Assembly: GCF_000616095.1 (NCBI RefSeq)
Contig: NZ_BAMS01000002.1
Location: 548,452-612,451 of the forward strand
DNA length: 64,000 bases
Source of the DNA: Sneathiella glossodoripedis JCM 23214
GTDB taxonomy: Bacteria > Pseudomonadota > Alphaproteobacteria > Sneathiellales > Sneathiellaceae
Direction of reading: 5' to 3'
Shown piece by piece: positions 1-9,412 of this stretch. A program made the position numbers and the translations under genes. How positions within the stretch are numbered: the first letter of the stretch is position 1; each line of letters starts with the position of its first letter. Under the pieces are notes generated by a model. It saw nothing but the letters and a program-made list of their open reading frames with translations. It was not told the origin of the DNA and did not search any database.

Positions 1-123
1 GCACCTGAAATGGACCCCATTGAAGTTCCGTTGCTGGCGGCTGAAAATGTCGAACGCCCGGGCGTTGTTAAACGGGTAATGGCTGCTGTCAAATATGTTC
101 TCTTTGGAGCGTCCGCAAATTAA
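1..123 (+). CDS. D-alanyl-D-alanine carboxypeptidase (DacC/PBP5-like), C-terminal end only
   Basis: The window opens inside a reading frame of 40 codons ending in TAA at 121-123. Its sequence (IEVPLLAAENVERPGVVKR, then a short basic-amphipathic tail VMAAVKYVLFG) resembles the extreme C-terminus of DacC/DacF-type D,D-carboxypeptidases, whose last residues form the amphipathic helix that holds these periplasmic peptidoglycan-trimming enzymes on the inner membrane. The catalytic domain lies outside the window. In many alphaproteobacteria a dac gene directly precedes tmk, as here (16 bases to the tmk start). The assignment rests on the tail and context only. Confidence 0.6.
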   Translation, partial: APEMDPIEVPLLAAENVERPGVVKRVMAAVKYVLFGASAN

Positions 124-139
124 CTCTTGGGGTTAAAGA

Positions 140-775
140 ATGTCAAAAGACACCGGCAAATTCATCACACTTGAAGGTGGCGATGGATCGGGCAAGTCGA
201 CCCAGTCACGGGAACTGGCGGAGTTCATAAAGGCAAGTGGCAGGGAAGTCCTGCTCACCCGGGAACCCGGAGGGGCCGCCGGTGCTGACGAAATTCGAAA
301 ACTGCTACTAACCGGCGATCCCGATCGTTGGGATGGCGCCGAAGAAACCCTGCTATTCTATACGGCAAGGCTTAATCATCTGCGCTTGACCGTTAAACCG
401 GCTTTGGCAAAAGGTATATGGGTTATATCTGACCGCTTCGCGGACTCCACTATGGCCTATCAAGGTTATGGAAATCGTCTGGGTCCAGAAAATGTCCAGA
501 AAATTCATGACGTTACAGTTGGCTCTTTCGAGCCGGATTTAACCTGTATTCTTGATCTGGATGTCTATGAGGGTCTTAAACGAACGCATGGCAGGTCTCA
601 TGACGAAGATCGTTTTGAGCGCATGGATATTGAATTTCATGAAAGAATGCGAAAAGGGTTTCAGGCAATCGCCAAAGAAAATTCCCATCGATGTGTATTA
701 CTTGATGCCTCTGGTGAACCTGGGGTGATCCAACGCGAACTGCGCCGAACTGTACAGGACAGGTTGATGTCGTGA
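140..775 (+). CDS. tmk: Thymidylate kinase
   Basis: This 211-residue protein phosphorylates dTMP to dTDP with ATP in the cytoplasm, an essential step of dTTP synthesis. The P-loop GGDGSGKST is at residues 13-21, the DRF(A)DST motif that binds dTMP is near residue 97, and a LID-like segment (GRSHDEDRFE) is near residue 150. Length is normal for the family. The ATG at 140 is preceded by a GGGG-containing ribosome site. The stop overlaps the GTG start of holB, so the two are translationally coupled; tmk-holB pairing is common because both serve DNA replication. Confidence 0.97.
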   Translation: MSKDTGKFITLEGGDGSGKSTQSRELAEFIKASGREVLLTREPGGAAGADEIRKLLLTGDPDRWDGAEETLLFYTARLNHLRLTVKPALAKGIWVISDRFADSTMAYQGYGNRLGPENVQKIHDVTVGSFEPDLTCILDLDVYEGLKRTHGRSHDEDRFERMDIEFHERMRKGFQAIAKENSHRCVLLDASGEPGVIQRELRRTVQDRLMS

Positions 776-1866
776 GTGAATTAAGCCCCATCGACCAGCT
801 GGAGGGATTACCCCATCCACGAGAGACATCAGAACTGATCGGACATCAGGAAGCAGAAAATCTGTTTTTGGAAAGCTATAATGGTGGCCGCTTTCATCAT
901 GCATGGCTTATTTCAGGTGTCCGCGGTGTTGGCAAGGCGACTTTCGCCTACAAAGCGGCCAGGTTTCTGTTGAGCTCTGCGGCCTCGGGCGGAGGATTAT
1001 TCGGCCCGCCCGACACTCTGGATGCCGACCCACAGGATCCCGCATTAAACCTGATCTTGTCCGGCGCTCATCCCGGTCTTGTCACCTTGAAAAGGCAATA
1101 TGACGAAAAAGGGAAAAAGTATTTTAAAAACATACGGGTAGACGACGTTCGTAAACTCGGAAATTTCTTTGGAATGACGGCATCAGATGGCGGATGGCGG
1201 GTTGTGATCGTAGACGCCGCTGATGATATGAATGTCAATGCGGCCAATGCCTTGCTGAAAATGCTTGAGGAACCGCCCCAAAAAACGGTTTTTCTTCTTC
1301 TATCTCATTCACCCGCCGCGTTGTTACCAACCATCAAATCCCGATGCCGCCGTCTGTCTCTGAACCCACTGAAAGCAGATGATAATCACAAAGTCATTCG
1401 AACACATTTTTCCGAAATCGAAGCACCTTCAGTTGATGTTCTATCTTACCTGTCGGAGGGAAGCCCGGGAAAAGCAGCCGCGCTATACGCAGCAGGGGGC
1501 TTGGATGCGTTTTTAGGTGTACTTGAACTTTTTGACAGCTTTCCAGAATATGACCCAGACAGACTGCATGGCTTGGCAGATCTGGCGGCAAAAAAAGATC
1601 AGGAACCGTTGTATCGGGCATTGTGCGAGTTAATTCCTTGGTGGCTTTCCCGCTTTGTTCGCCACGCCAGTGCCGGGATTGATGAAGCCAACCTCATTGA
1701 AGGCGAAGCAGCGATCATGAGGCGCCTGCAGCAGCAGCGCCCCCTTTCTTTTTGGATCAAAGTATGGGAAAAGGTGAATTATCTCATTGAACGGTCAGAC
1801 ACGGTCAATCTTGACCGCAAACAGGTCATTCTTGGAATTTTTCTGACGCCAACTTTAAAAATATAA
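772..1866 (+). CDS. holB: DNA polymerase III delta' subunit
   Basis: The 364-residue product is the clamp-loader delta' subunit, an AAA+ family protein that helps load the beta sliding clamp. Visible signatures are HHAWLISGVRGVGKATFAYK near residues 42-61 (a P-loop-like element), NAANALLKMLEEPP near residue 155, and the SRC motif (TIKSRCRRL) that supplies the arginine finger to neighbouring subunits. The start is GTG at 772, overlapping the tmk stop by four bases. Downstream, tatD follows after only 19 bases; in many alphaproteobacteria metG sits between them but there is no room for it here. Confidence 0.95.
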   Translation: MSELSPIDQLEGLPHPRETSELIGHQEAENLFLESYNGGRFHHAWLISGVRGVGKATFAYKAARFLLSSAASGGGLFGPPDTLDADPQDPALNLILSGAHPGLVTLKRQYDEKGKKYFKNIRVDDVRKLGNFFGMTASDGGWRVVIVDAADDMNVNAANALLKMLEEPPQKTVFLLLSHSPAALLPTIKSRCRRLSLNPLKADDNHKVIRTHFSEIEAPSVDVLSYLSEGSPGKAAALYAAGGLDAFLGVLELFDSFPEYDPDRLHGLADLAAKKDQEPLYRALCELIPWWLSRFVRHASAGIDEANLIEGEAAIMRRLQQQRPLSFWIKVWEKVNYLIERSDTVNLDRKQVILGIFLTPTLKI

Positions 1867-1885
1867 AAAAATCATAGGTTTATAC

Positions 1886-2674
1886 ATGCTTGTTGACAGT
1901 CATTGTCATTTAAATTTTGAACAGCTTTCAAGCCAGATGGACGATGTTCTGCGCCGAGCTGAACTCGCTAATGTGGGCCATATGCTCACAATTGGTACGA
2001 AACTGCGCGAATTTCCATCCGTACTATCGATCGCGGAGCAGCACGACAATATTCATTGCAGCGTTGGTATTCATCCTCATGAAGCAGAAGAAGAGGGGGC
2101 GGACGTAACAGTTGATCAATTGCTGAAACTCGCCGCTCACCCAAAAGTCGTTGGAATTGGGGAAACTGGTCTCGATTACTTTTATGAACATTCGCCAAGA
2201 GAAATCCAGAAACAGTCTTTTCGCATTCACATTGAAGCGGCCCGTCAATCAGGATTGCCGCTCATCGTGCATACGCGCGATGCCGATCAGGATACAATTG
2301 ATATTCTAACCGAAGAATATGCGAAAGGCCCATTTACCGGTGTCATTCACTGCTTCAGTTCAGGTTGGGAAGTGGCTGAAAAATCAATGGAAATTGGGTT
2401 TTACATCTCCATTTCCGGAATTGTTACTTTCAAAGCCGCAAAAGACTTGCAGGATCACGTCACAAAACTGCCAATGGATCGCCTGCTGGTCGAAACGGAC
2501 AGTCCATATCTTGCTCCCGTCCCAAATCGCGGAAAAACAAACGAGCCTTCATTTGTCACCCATACAGCCGCCAAAGTAGCTGAATTGCAAGGGGTTGACC
2601 CGGCTATGATTGAAGAGACAACGACCAATAACTTTTTCAAACTTTTCAATAAGATAGATCGGAAAGTTTCATGA
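1886..2674 (+). CDS. tatD: TatD family metal-dependent deoxyribonuclease
   Basis: A 262-residue TIM-barrel hydrolase of the TatD family. The metal-binding DSHCHL motif is at residues 4-9, with GIGETGLDY, IVHTRDAD, VIHCFSS and LVETDSPYLAP following in the family order. TatD proteins act as Mg-dependent 3'-5' exonucleases on DNA/RNA and D-aminoacyl substrates have also been proposed; the exact substrate cannot be read from sequence. The gene ends in ATGA, overlapping the start of the metallo-hydrolase gene, so the pair is translated as a unit. Confidence 0.95.
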   Translation: MLVDSHCHLNFEQLSSQMDDVLRRAELANVGHMLTIGTKLREFPSVLSIAEQHDNIHCSVGIHPHEAEEEGADVTVDQLLKLAAHPKVVGIGETGLDYFYEHSPREIQKQSFRIHIEAARQSGLPLIVHTRDADQDTIDILTEEYAKGPFTGVIHCFSSGWEVAEKSMEIGFYISISGIVTFKAAKDLQDHVTKLPMDRLLVETDSPYLAPVPNRGKTNEPSFVTHTAAKVAELQGVDPAMIEETTTNNFFKLFNKIDRKVS

Positions 2675-3429
2675 AGGTTACAATATTGGGATGTGGTACA
2701 TCCGGCGGTGTTCCGCGGATTGGCAATAACTGGGGCGCTTGTGATCCAGGCGAGCCGAAAAACAGACGTCGCCGTTGCAGTATTCTGGTTGAGGACGAGC
2801 ATACACGGGTACTGATCGATACCTCACCGGATTTACGTGAACAGCTTTTGGATGCTGGCGTCAGTTACCTGGATGGTGTGGTCTGGACTCACGAACACGC
2901 GGATCAATGCCACGGTATTGATGAGTTGCGTGTGCTGGCCATACATAATCGAAAACGCGTCGATGTCTGGGGAGACAACGCAACATTAAGCGTCCTTGAA
3001 AAGCGTTTTGACTATTGTTTTCAACAACTTGAAGGAAGTCCATATCCTGCGATTTTAAATAGTCATTTGATTGATGGTCCCTTTAAGGTGGGTACAATCG
3101 ACTTCATCCCGTTTGAACAGGATCACGGCGCAATTCACAGCCTGGGATTCAGAATGGGAAAAATTGGCTATTCCAATGATCTCGTAAATCTCGATGATCG
3201 GGGATTTGAAATTCTGGAGGGTGTTGATACATGGATAGTGGACGCAATGCGTTATGATCCGCATCCAACACATGTGAATGTTGAAACAGCCCTCAAATGG
3301 ATTGATAGACTGAAACCCAGAAGAGCAATTCTCACGAATATGCATGTTGATCTCGATTACCAAACTCTGTTGAAAGAACTACCCGAAGGGGTTGAACCTG
3401 CTTATGATGGAATGGAGATAATCGTCTGA
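2671..3429 (+). CDS. MBL-fold metallo-hydrolase (PhnP-like)
   Basis: A 252-residue metallo-beta-lactamase-fold protein. The N-terminus ILGCGTSGGVPRIG and the metal motif THEHADQCHGIDELR (an H-x-H/E-x-D-H type site, near residues 74-88) place it with the PhnP-like / phosphoribosyl cyclic phosphodiesterase-like hydrolases that regularly accompany tatD in alphaproteobacteria. Later histidines (NMHVDLDY near the C-terminus) complete a two-metal centre. There are no phosphonate genes nearby, so a role in phosphonate breakdown is unlikely. The physiological substrate is unknown. The start overlaps the tatD stop by four bases. Confidence 0.88.
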   Translation: MKVTILGCGTSGGVPRIGNNWGACDPGEPKNRRRRCSILVEDEHTRVLIDTSPDLREQLLDAGVSYLDGVVWTHEHADQCHGIDELRVLAIHNRKRVDVWGDNATLSVLEKRFDYCFQQLEGSPYPAILNSHLIDGPFKVGTIDFIPFEQDHGAIHSLGFRMGKIGYSNDLVNLDDRGFEILEGVDTWIVDAMRYDPHPTHVNVETALKWIDRLKPRRAILTNMHVDLDYQTLLKELPEGVEPAYDGMEIIV

Positions 3430-3432
3430 TTT

Positions 3433-3900
3433 ATGGAGAAAATTTCCATTCGAAAGGCAACTATTTCTGATTTGCCGACTGTCCTGCATCTTCTTTCTGA
3501 TGACCCACTTGGCAGTACGCGGGAACAAAGCAGGCATCCCCTTCCGCTTTTTTACAGACAAGCCTTCGAGCGAATTAAAAAGCAGTCTGGCAATGACATT
3601 TATGTGGCATTGCTAAAGGATGAAATTGTGGGCTGCATGCAATTGACTATGATTGCAGGTCTCTCTCGTAAGGGGGTGACCCGAATGCAAATTGAAAGTG
3701 TTCGTGTCTCTTCCAAATTGCGCTCCTCCGGTATCGGTAAACAAATGATGAAATACGCCATAGAACTTGCCAAAACGTCTGGCTGTGGCTTGGTGCAACT
3801 CACCACCGATAAGTCACGTACCGATGCCCATCGTTTCTATGAACGCCTTGGTTTTACGGCATCCCATGAAGGTATGAAGCTTGACCTGTTTAAGGACTAA
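3433..3900 (+). CDS. GNAT family N-acetyltransferase
   Basis: A 155-residue GCN5-related acetyltransferase. The acetyl-CoA pyrophosphate loop is LRSSGIGKQM (near residues 96-105, the R/Q-x-x-G-x-G/A signature), followed by the family helix and the FYERLGF motif near the C-terminus. The substrate is not predictable: small GNATs acetylate amines on antibiotics, amino acids or proteins. It lies 3 bases after the metallo-hydrolase stop, so it is probably the last gene of the tmk-holB-tatD unit. 74 bases without a clear terminator follow. Confidence 0.9.
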   Translation: MEKISIRKATISDLPTVLHLLSDDPLGSTREQSRHPLPLFYRQAFERIKKQSGNDIYVALLKDEIVGCMQLTMIAGLSRKGVTRMQIESVRVSSKLRSSGIGKQMMKYAIELAKTSGCGLVQLTTDKSRTDAHRFYERLGFTASHEGMKLDLFKD

Positions 3901-3971
3901 ATTAAAGCAAGTTTAAATTAGCTCTTTCGTACGCCCATTTTCCGCGCTACAAATTTGTAAAAGGGAGATGA

Positions 3972-4948
<977 letters not shown>

Positions 4949-4955
4949 CAGGAGA

Positions 4956-5369
4956 TCAAGGCGTGACCGCACCGGTCACGTCTTGCCCATAGGACAACTC
5001 CAGCGAATGTCCGTCCGGATCTCTTAGAAAAATGTAATACCCAACGGGCGGCCCTTCATCTACCGGCTCCCCAATCAGCACACCATCCTCGCGCGCCATT
5101 TGCGCAAAGCGATCAACCTCTTCCTTCGACGAACAGGCTACTCCCAAATGCGCTATTGGCAACAGTTGAGGGTCTGGTTTTTCGCGCTCGATCAAGACAA
5201 GGACAAACGGGCGCGTTTTATCGGATAGCCATATAACCCGATGGCCACTTGCTGCATCCCGCCGATCATGCACAATCTCAAACCCTGCATATTTGGCATA
5301 AAAACGGGCACTGGCGTTTAAATCCGTGGCGCAAAGTGCGACATGTGTCCAACCCACATCTACTGTCAT
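4956..5369 (-). CDS. VOC (glyoxalase/bleomycin-resistance) superfamily protein
   Basis: A 137-residue single vicinal-oxygen-chelate domain. The pattern WTHVALCATDLNASARFY at the start, a central HLGVACS and the terminal YYIFLRDPDGHSLELSYG are characteristic; the histidines and last glutamate are likely metal ligands. Possible roles are a lyase, dioxygenase or binding protein; the substrate cannot be named. It is convergent with the nitronate monooxygenase gene, only 7 bases from its stop, and may share an accessory redox/detoxification context with its neighbours. Confidence 0.85.
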   Translation of the reverse strand: MTVDVGWTHVALCATDLNASARFYAKYAGFEIVHDRRDAASGHRVIWLSDKTRPFVLVLIEREKPDPQLLPIAHLGVACSSKEEVDRFAQMAREDGVLIGEPVDEGPPVGYYIFLRDPDGHSLELSYGQDVTGAVTP

Positions 5370-5519
5370 TAACAGCCTCCCATCATCTTTAAGCTGGTGC
5401 AGCTTTTACAATCGGTCAACTGGTAATGACATTTGTCCTCACCAAATTAAACAACTGTAATTATTCAAAATTTTCAACCGTGGCGCCACTGTGCAAGTCT
5501 TTGCAAATTAACATTTCCT

Positions 5520-6400
5520 TTAATCCAGAATATGACATGCTGTCAGCTGTGGATCCTGCATTGGAATAAAATGCGTAAGTTCTGGAAGGTAGCAATCTGT
5601 CCCATTTGGAAATTGCGAAGCAAGCTCTGGCCAGGTTGGGGAGGCAAGAAAATCAATCTTGTCACCTTGTCTTAACTCTTTAACCTCACCGCGCAAAACC
5701 TTGGTTGGGATCACGATCTCTTTTAAGTTTGCAGACAAGTCACGACTGTGATGGGCCATGTAAATGGAGGTTTCAGTTTCTGGATGACAGCATAACGTAA
5801 CCTCCCGATCGGTATCACTCTCACGCCCCAACACAGGCTTAACACCATATTTGCAATAATCCTCCATCACTTCGGGCTGCCACAAAGAATAGGGTATTCT
5901 GTCCTTGTATCTGTCACGCATTTCTTGCCAGCTTGCGAAAAGGGCTCTGCGTTTTGACATGGGATTATCAGCAGGATCACCGGTTTCGAAATCTGTTTGT
6001 AATTGATATCTGGCTGGCTCAAACATCACCGGGTCAATAAGAACAAGTCGGCTGAACCGATCGGGAAGGGCGATGACCGCCTGCGCTGTCATATGCCTCC
6101 AAGGGAATGACCTACGCCAATTATATTCTTTAAATCCAATAGTTTAATGAATTCAATTAAATCATTTCCAAGGGTTTTCCAGTCCAGAATATGTCCGTTG
6201 AAATCACTTCCACCATGTCCGCGACTGTCAATGGCAATAATCCGATAATCCGCTGGTAATGATTTGACGGTCTGGTCCCAAACACGCGCATGCATACCTG
6301 TTGCATGCACCAGCAGGATCACCGGAGCGTTTTTATGACCCCATTCATAATAGGAAAGGGTGATTTCTGATAACTTTATATGGTGATGGCTGGGCGTCAT
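5520..6400 (-). CDS. Alpha/beta hydrolase, frameshifted in this sequence
   Basis: Two overlapping frames make one alpha/beta-hydrolase of about 293 residues. The N-terminal frame has the oxyanion-hole HATG and the nucleophile elbow GVGHSLGG; the C-terminal frame continues with MTAQAVIALPDRFSRLVLID and carries the candidate catalytic histidine in LTHFIPMQDP. The frame is lost between 6094 and 6095; one added base on the minus strand (GGAGGC[N]ATATG) restores GHSLGG-x-MTAQ. Esterase, dehalogenase or C-C hydrolase activity is possible; the substrate is unknown. It lies upstream of the VOC gene on the same strand with about 150 bases between. Confidence 0.82.
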
Positions 6401-6570
6401 TCAGTTTCTCTTTGTTTTTTTTGAAAGAATAGAAGTACACTGCGGTGACTGCAACAATAAACAAATGCCGGAAAAGTGTGATGCTCTTCACCATTTCTTT
6501 GATAAAAATTGCAGCGGTTTGGGGCGCTACCTAAGTCAGGGTCAGTTAAATTCTAGTAGCGGAAAATTGA

Positions 6571-7650
6571 ATGAAAAAGAAACTCTTTGAAGAACTCTCC
6601 TTTAATCATGGCACCAAAATGTCAAACCGGATTGCCATGGCGCCACTTACCAACATGCAAAGTCATGATGATGGCAGGCTCTCTGACGATGAATATAAAT
6701 GGCTGACCATGAGATCTGATGCCGGCTTTGGCCTGACCATGACCTGCGGCGCCTTCACTGAATTGAATGGCAAAGGATTTCCAGGCCAGCTCGGAATTCA
6801 TAATGACGACATGATTGAAGGGTTATCGCGCTTTGCAGAAGGGCTGAAACGAAATGGCTCCCTTGCAATTGTCCAGTTAATTCATGGCGGTATGCGCGCC
6901 GGCGAAGAGCTCACTAGAATGCAGCCTGTATCAGCAAGTGATTTACCTAAATATAATGCACGTGGTCTCTCAACCGAAGAAGTTAAGTCAGTAATCAACA
7001 ATTATATTGAAGCCGCTGTACGGGCCGAAAAAGCTGGTTTTGATGGTGTTGAAGTGCACGGTGCTCATGGGTATCTTCTCTGTCAATTCCTGAGCCCAAC
7101 ACTCAATAGCAGAACGGATCAGTATGGTGGTTCTTCTGAAAACAGGGCCCGAATTATCTTTGAAATTGTTGATGGGATCCGCGAGAGATGCCGCGAAGAT
7201 TTCAATATCAGTGTCCGTCTGTCACCAGAACGGTTCGGAATGAAGCTGGGTGAAGTTATAGAAGTGGCCCGCAGATTGCTGTTAGAAGAGAAAATCGATT
7301 TCCTCGATATGTCACTATGGGACTACAGGAAAGAGCCAGAAGAAGCTGAATTTAAAGGCAAAAGCCTGATGAGTTACTTCACTGAACTTGACCGCAAATC
7401 TGTCCTGTTGGGTGTTGCTGGCAAAATCATGACTGCCGCTGATGTCATGAACGCAATCGAGCACGGCGCCGATTTCGTTCTCGCCGGTCGTGCAGCCATT
7501 CTGCATCATGATTTCCCGCTAAAGGTCAAATCAGAAACCGATTTTGAATCCGTTAAGCTGCCAGTCAGCCGCGATTATTTAAAAGATGAAGGTCTTTCAA
7601 ATACCTTCGTGGAGTATATGGCGTCCTGGGACGGTTTCGTCGCAGCCTAA
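6571..7650 (+). CDS. NADH:flavin oxidoreductase / old yellow enzyme family
   Basis: A 359-residue FMN-binding TIM-barrel ene-reductase homologue. Family motifs in order are NRIAMAPLTNMQ (residues 20-31), VQLIHGG, the VEVHGAHGYLL active-site segment, LCQFLSPTLNSRTDQYGGS and a C-terminal FVLAGRAAI phosphate-binding strand. Members reduce activated C=C bonds or nitro groups with NAD(P)H. The substrate is not predictable, although the nearby nitronate monooxygenase handles nitro-compounds. It starts with ATG at 6571 and ends just before a strong hairpin that separates it from the convergent VPLPA-CTERM gene. Confidence 0.92.
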   Translation: MKKKLFEELSFNHGTKMSNRIAMAPLTNMQSHDDGRLSDDEYKWLTMRSDAGFGLTMTCGAFTELNGKGFPGQLGIHNDDMIEGLSRFAEGLKRNGSLAIVQLIHGGMRAGEELTRMQPVSASDLPKYNARGLSTEEVKSVINNYIEAAVRAEKAGFDGVEVHGAHGYLLCQFLSPTLNSRTDQYGGSSENRARIIFEIVDGIRERCREDFNISVRLSPERFGMKLGEVIEVARRLLLEEKIDFLDMSLWDYRKEPEEAEFKGKSLMSYFTELDRKSVLLGVAGKIMTAADVMNAIEHGADFVLAGRAAILHHDFPLKVKSETDFESVKLPVSRDYLKDEGLSNTFVEYMASWDGFVAA

Positions 7651-7667
7651 GCTGAAAGTAATCCAAA

Positions 7668-7696
7668 AAAACGGCGCCCATTCAAGGCGCCGTTTT
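7668..7696. terminator. Bidirectional rho-independent terminator
   Basis: A perfect 11-bp stem (AAAACGGCGCC / GGCGCCGTTTT) with a 7-base loop lies between two convergent genes. A T-rich stretch follows on the plus strand (TTTTCGTTTT), and the run of A on the left gives U residues on the minus strand. It should terminate both the old-yellow-enzyme gene and the VPLPA-CTERM gene. Confidence 0.9.
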
Positions 7697-7717
7697 CGTT
7701 TTAAGATCGATTAGGTA

Positions 7718-8305
7718 TCAGGCTGCGCTGCGACGACGCTTCCAGCCGAGGAACCCCAGAACGGCAACACCAGCCGCGTAAAGCGGAAGAGCTGCGGGAA
7801 GAGGGACAACACTCACCTGATAATCCCATTCACCGCGGGTCTGACCCTGATTAAATGTCGCTGTTCCATTAAATACGATATCTCCAACAGTGGAGCCAAA
7901 CAGGAACGCAATACCTTCATAAATGCCAGATACATCAGCAGAAGAATTCACTAATGTTGTGCTACCCAGAGTTTCGAGGTTATTACCTGTATATGTAACA
8001 TTAGCAGGATCACCCAAACCATTGAGAAGGGCGAGAATTTTGCTATCACTACCCGTAGAATTTAAAACGGAAGTCTGATCGAAATAATCACCAGCGTTCC
8101 AGGAAACACCATTGCCAGAGCGAACCCGCAAAAATCCGATATATTCAGCGCCGCTAACGCCGAAAAAGTCTTTTTGCGCTTGGTTCAATGTGTAAACGCC
8201 ATCGTTGGTATGTTTGTTAAAGCTGCTCACATATGCGGCATTTGAAACGCTTGTCAGCATGAAAAGTGCGGCGGCACCCGCAACAAGCCGTGTAAAGATT
8301 TTCAT
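7718..8305 (-). CDS. Secreted VPLPA-CTERM sorting-domain protein
   Basis: A protein of about 195 residues with an N-terminal signal peptide (MKIFTRLVAGAAALFMLTSV, cleavage likely after SNA) and a C-terminal tripartite sorting tail: the VPLPAALPLYAAGVAVLG motif plus hydrophobic span, then the basic cluster WKRRRSAA. This is the VPLPA variant of the PEP-CTERM signal recognised by an exosortase, so the product is probably exported and sorted to the cell surface or exopolysaccharide. The middle region is rich in Gly, Ser, Thr and Asn and matches no catalytic family I recognise. The start was set at 8305 rather than 8320 because GGGGA sits 5 bases upstream. No exosortase is visible in the window. 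A long AT-rich upstream region suggests its own promoter. Confidence 0.88.
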   Translation of the reverse strand: MKIFTRLVAGAAALFMLTSVSNAAYVSSFNKHTNDGVYTLNQAQKDFFGVSGAEYIGFLRVRSGNGVSWNAGDYFDQTSVLNSTGSDSKILALLNGLGDPANVTYTGNNLETLGSTTLVNSSADVSGIYEGIAFLFGSTVGDIVFNGTATFNQGQTRGEWDYQVSVVPLPAALPLYAAGVAVLGFLGWKRRRSAA

Positions 8306-8681
8306 GATTATCCCCATCAATAGTTTTTTATAAAGGGTACTCTTTGGTAATTACTACTATCTGAAAAGTAGGTGGGAATAAAACAGTTTTTAACGATTTG
8401 TTAACTTTGTAACGACTTTTTCACAAAAACAGGAAAACTTTGCCGATTTTATAGTTAATATCTCCAATAAATTAACCATACTGCGTCCTGCTATGACTAG
8501 TTAGATGAATTGAACCCCTTGGAATCACTTAAAAACCGCCATTTTAAATAACTATACAAATGCATTATTTTCCATAATATATATTATGCGCAAAATATTT
8601 GTACGGAATTATACGCGGCTATAGCTCTCGTCGCGGCCTTAATTTTCGTTTCACCCTCTTTCACATTATGTATGGCTATGC
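8306..8681. other. AT-rich intergenic region upstream of the VPLPA-CTERM gene
   Basis: About 376 bases without a credible gene, between the start of the VPLPA-CTERM gene and the stop of the SDR gene (both minus strand). It is clearly more AT-rich than its surroundings, contains repeated TAAC/GTTAAC elements near 8390-8420, and has a perfect 16-bp palindrome (CATAATATATATTATG) at 8573-8588. I could not recognise a sigma-54 site or a known regulatory RNA in it. Confidence 0.7.
8573..8588. repeat. 16-bp perfect palindrome
   Basis: CATAATATATATTATG reads identically on both strands. It is made almost only of A and T, so it could be an operator, a bent or easily melted element, or part of the SDR transcript's 3' end. 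There is no GC-rich stem or U tract, so it is not a standard terminator. Confidence 0.75.
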
Positions 8682-9386
8682 CTACCAATTATGGATTTCA
8701 CCGTTCCATTTAAAAAAGGATCCGGTGTTATCCATATTCAGATCTTTTATCACTTGATACAGGCCCTTCACGCTTTGTGTGGGTGTGATTTCGGCCTGTG
8801 CGCCCCCCATATCCGTTTGCACCCATCCCGGATGAGCGACGGCAACGGCTATATTGCGGGGTTTTAAATCCAGTGCCAATCCGATCATGGCTCTGTTGAC
8901 GGCCGCTTTTGAAGCACAATATGCGTAAGATCCGCTGCTTGGCCGTGACATTGCCCCCATCTGGCTTGAAATGGTGAGGATTTTGGCATTCTCGGATTTG
9001 TCCAAGTTTGGATACAACTCTTTGATAACCCGAAATGGCGAAACAGAATTTATGTCAAAAGTTTCTACCCATTTGGAAAAATCGGCATCCAGTAGCCCTT
9101 TACCCTTGTCCAGATAAACACCGGCATTATTGACCAAAACATCGATCGTCTGATCTTTCAGGCGCGTCGCCAGATCTGCAACTGACTGATCACTGGACAC
9201 ATCAAGTGGTACAATGTGTAATTGTACCTGCTTTGTATCTATTTTTTCTGCAATTGTATCCAGTTCTGATTTGGTACTTACATTTCGACAGGTTGCAATG
9301 ACAGTAGTACCTGCTTCATTTAAAAATTCTTTGACCAGTTCCAGACCAATTCCACGATTTGCGCCTGTAATAAGTACTGTCGTCAC
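8682..9386 (-). CDS. Short-chain dehydrogenase/reductase (SDR), CsgA/C-factor-like
   Basis: A 234-residue classical SDR. The cofactor motif TGANRGIGLEL starts at residue 7, NNAG is near residue 87, a catalytic serine lies in LTISSQMG, and the Y-x-x-x-K pair is in SYAYCASKAA. Lengths and the terminal GSFFKWNGEIHNW resemble carbonyl-reductase/C-factor-type SDRs. It reduces or oxidises an alcohol/ketone with NAD(P)(H); the substrate is unknown. It is 26 bases downstream of recX on the same strand and may be cotranscribed with it. Confidence 0.9.
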   Translation of the reverse strand: MTTVLITGANRGIGLELVKEFLNEAGTTVIATCRNVSTKSELDTIAEKIDTKQVQLHIVPLDVSSDQSVADLATRLKDQTIDVLVNNAGVYLDKGKGLLDADFSKWVETFDINSVSPFRVIKELYPNLDKSENAKILTISSQMGAMSRPSSGSYAYCASKAAVNRAMIGLALDLKPRNIAVAVAHPGWVQTDMGGAQAEITPTQSVKGLYQVIKDLNMDNTGSFFKWNGEIHNW

Positions 9387-9412
9387 TTTAAATTCCTTCC
9401 CTGATTGGCTGG

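Noticed and set aside
5480-5489. Palindrome GTGGCGCCAC between the hydrolase and VOC genes
   Set aside because: Only 10 bp, no loop or U tract, and no pairing partner; too short to call an operator or terminator without conservation data.
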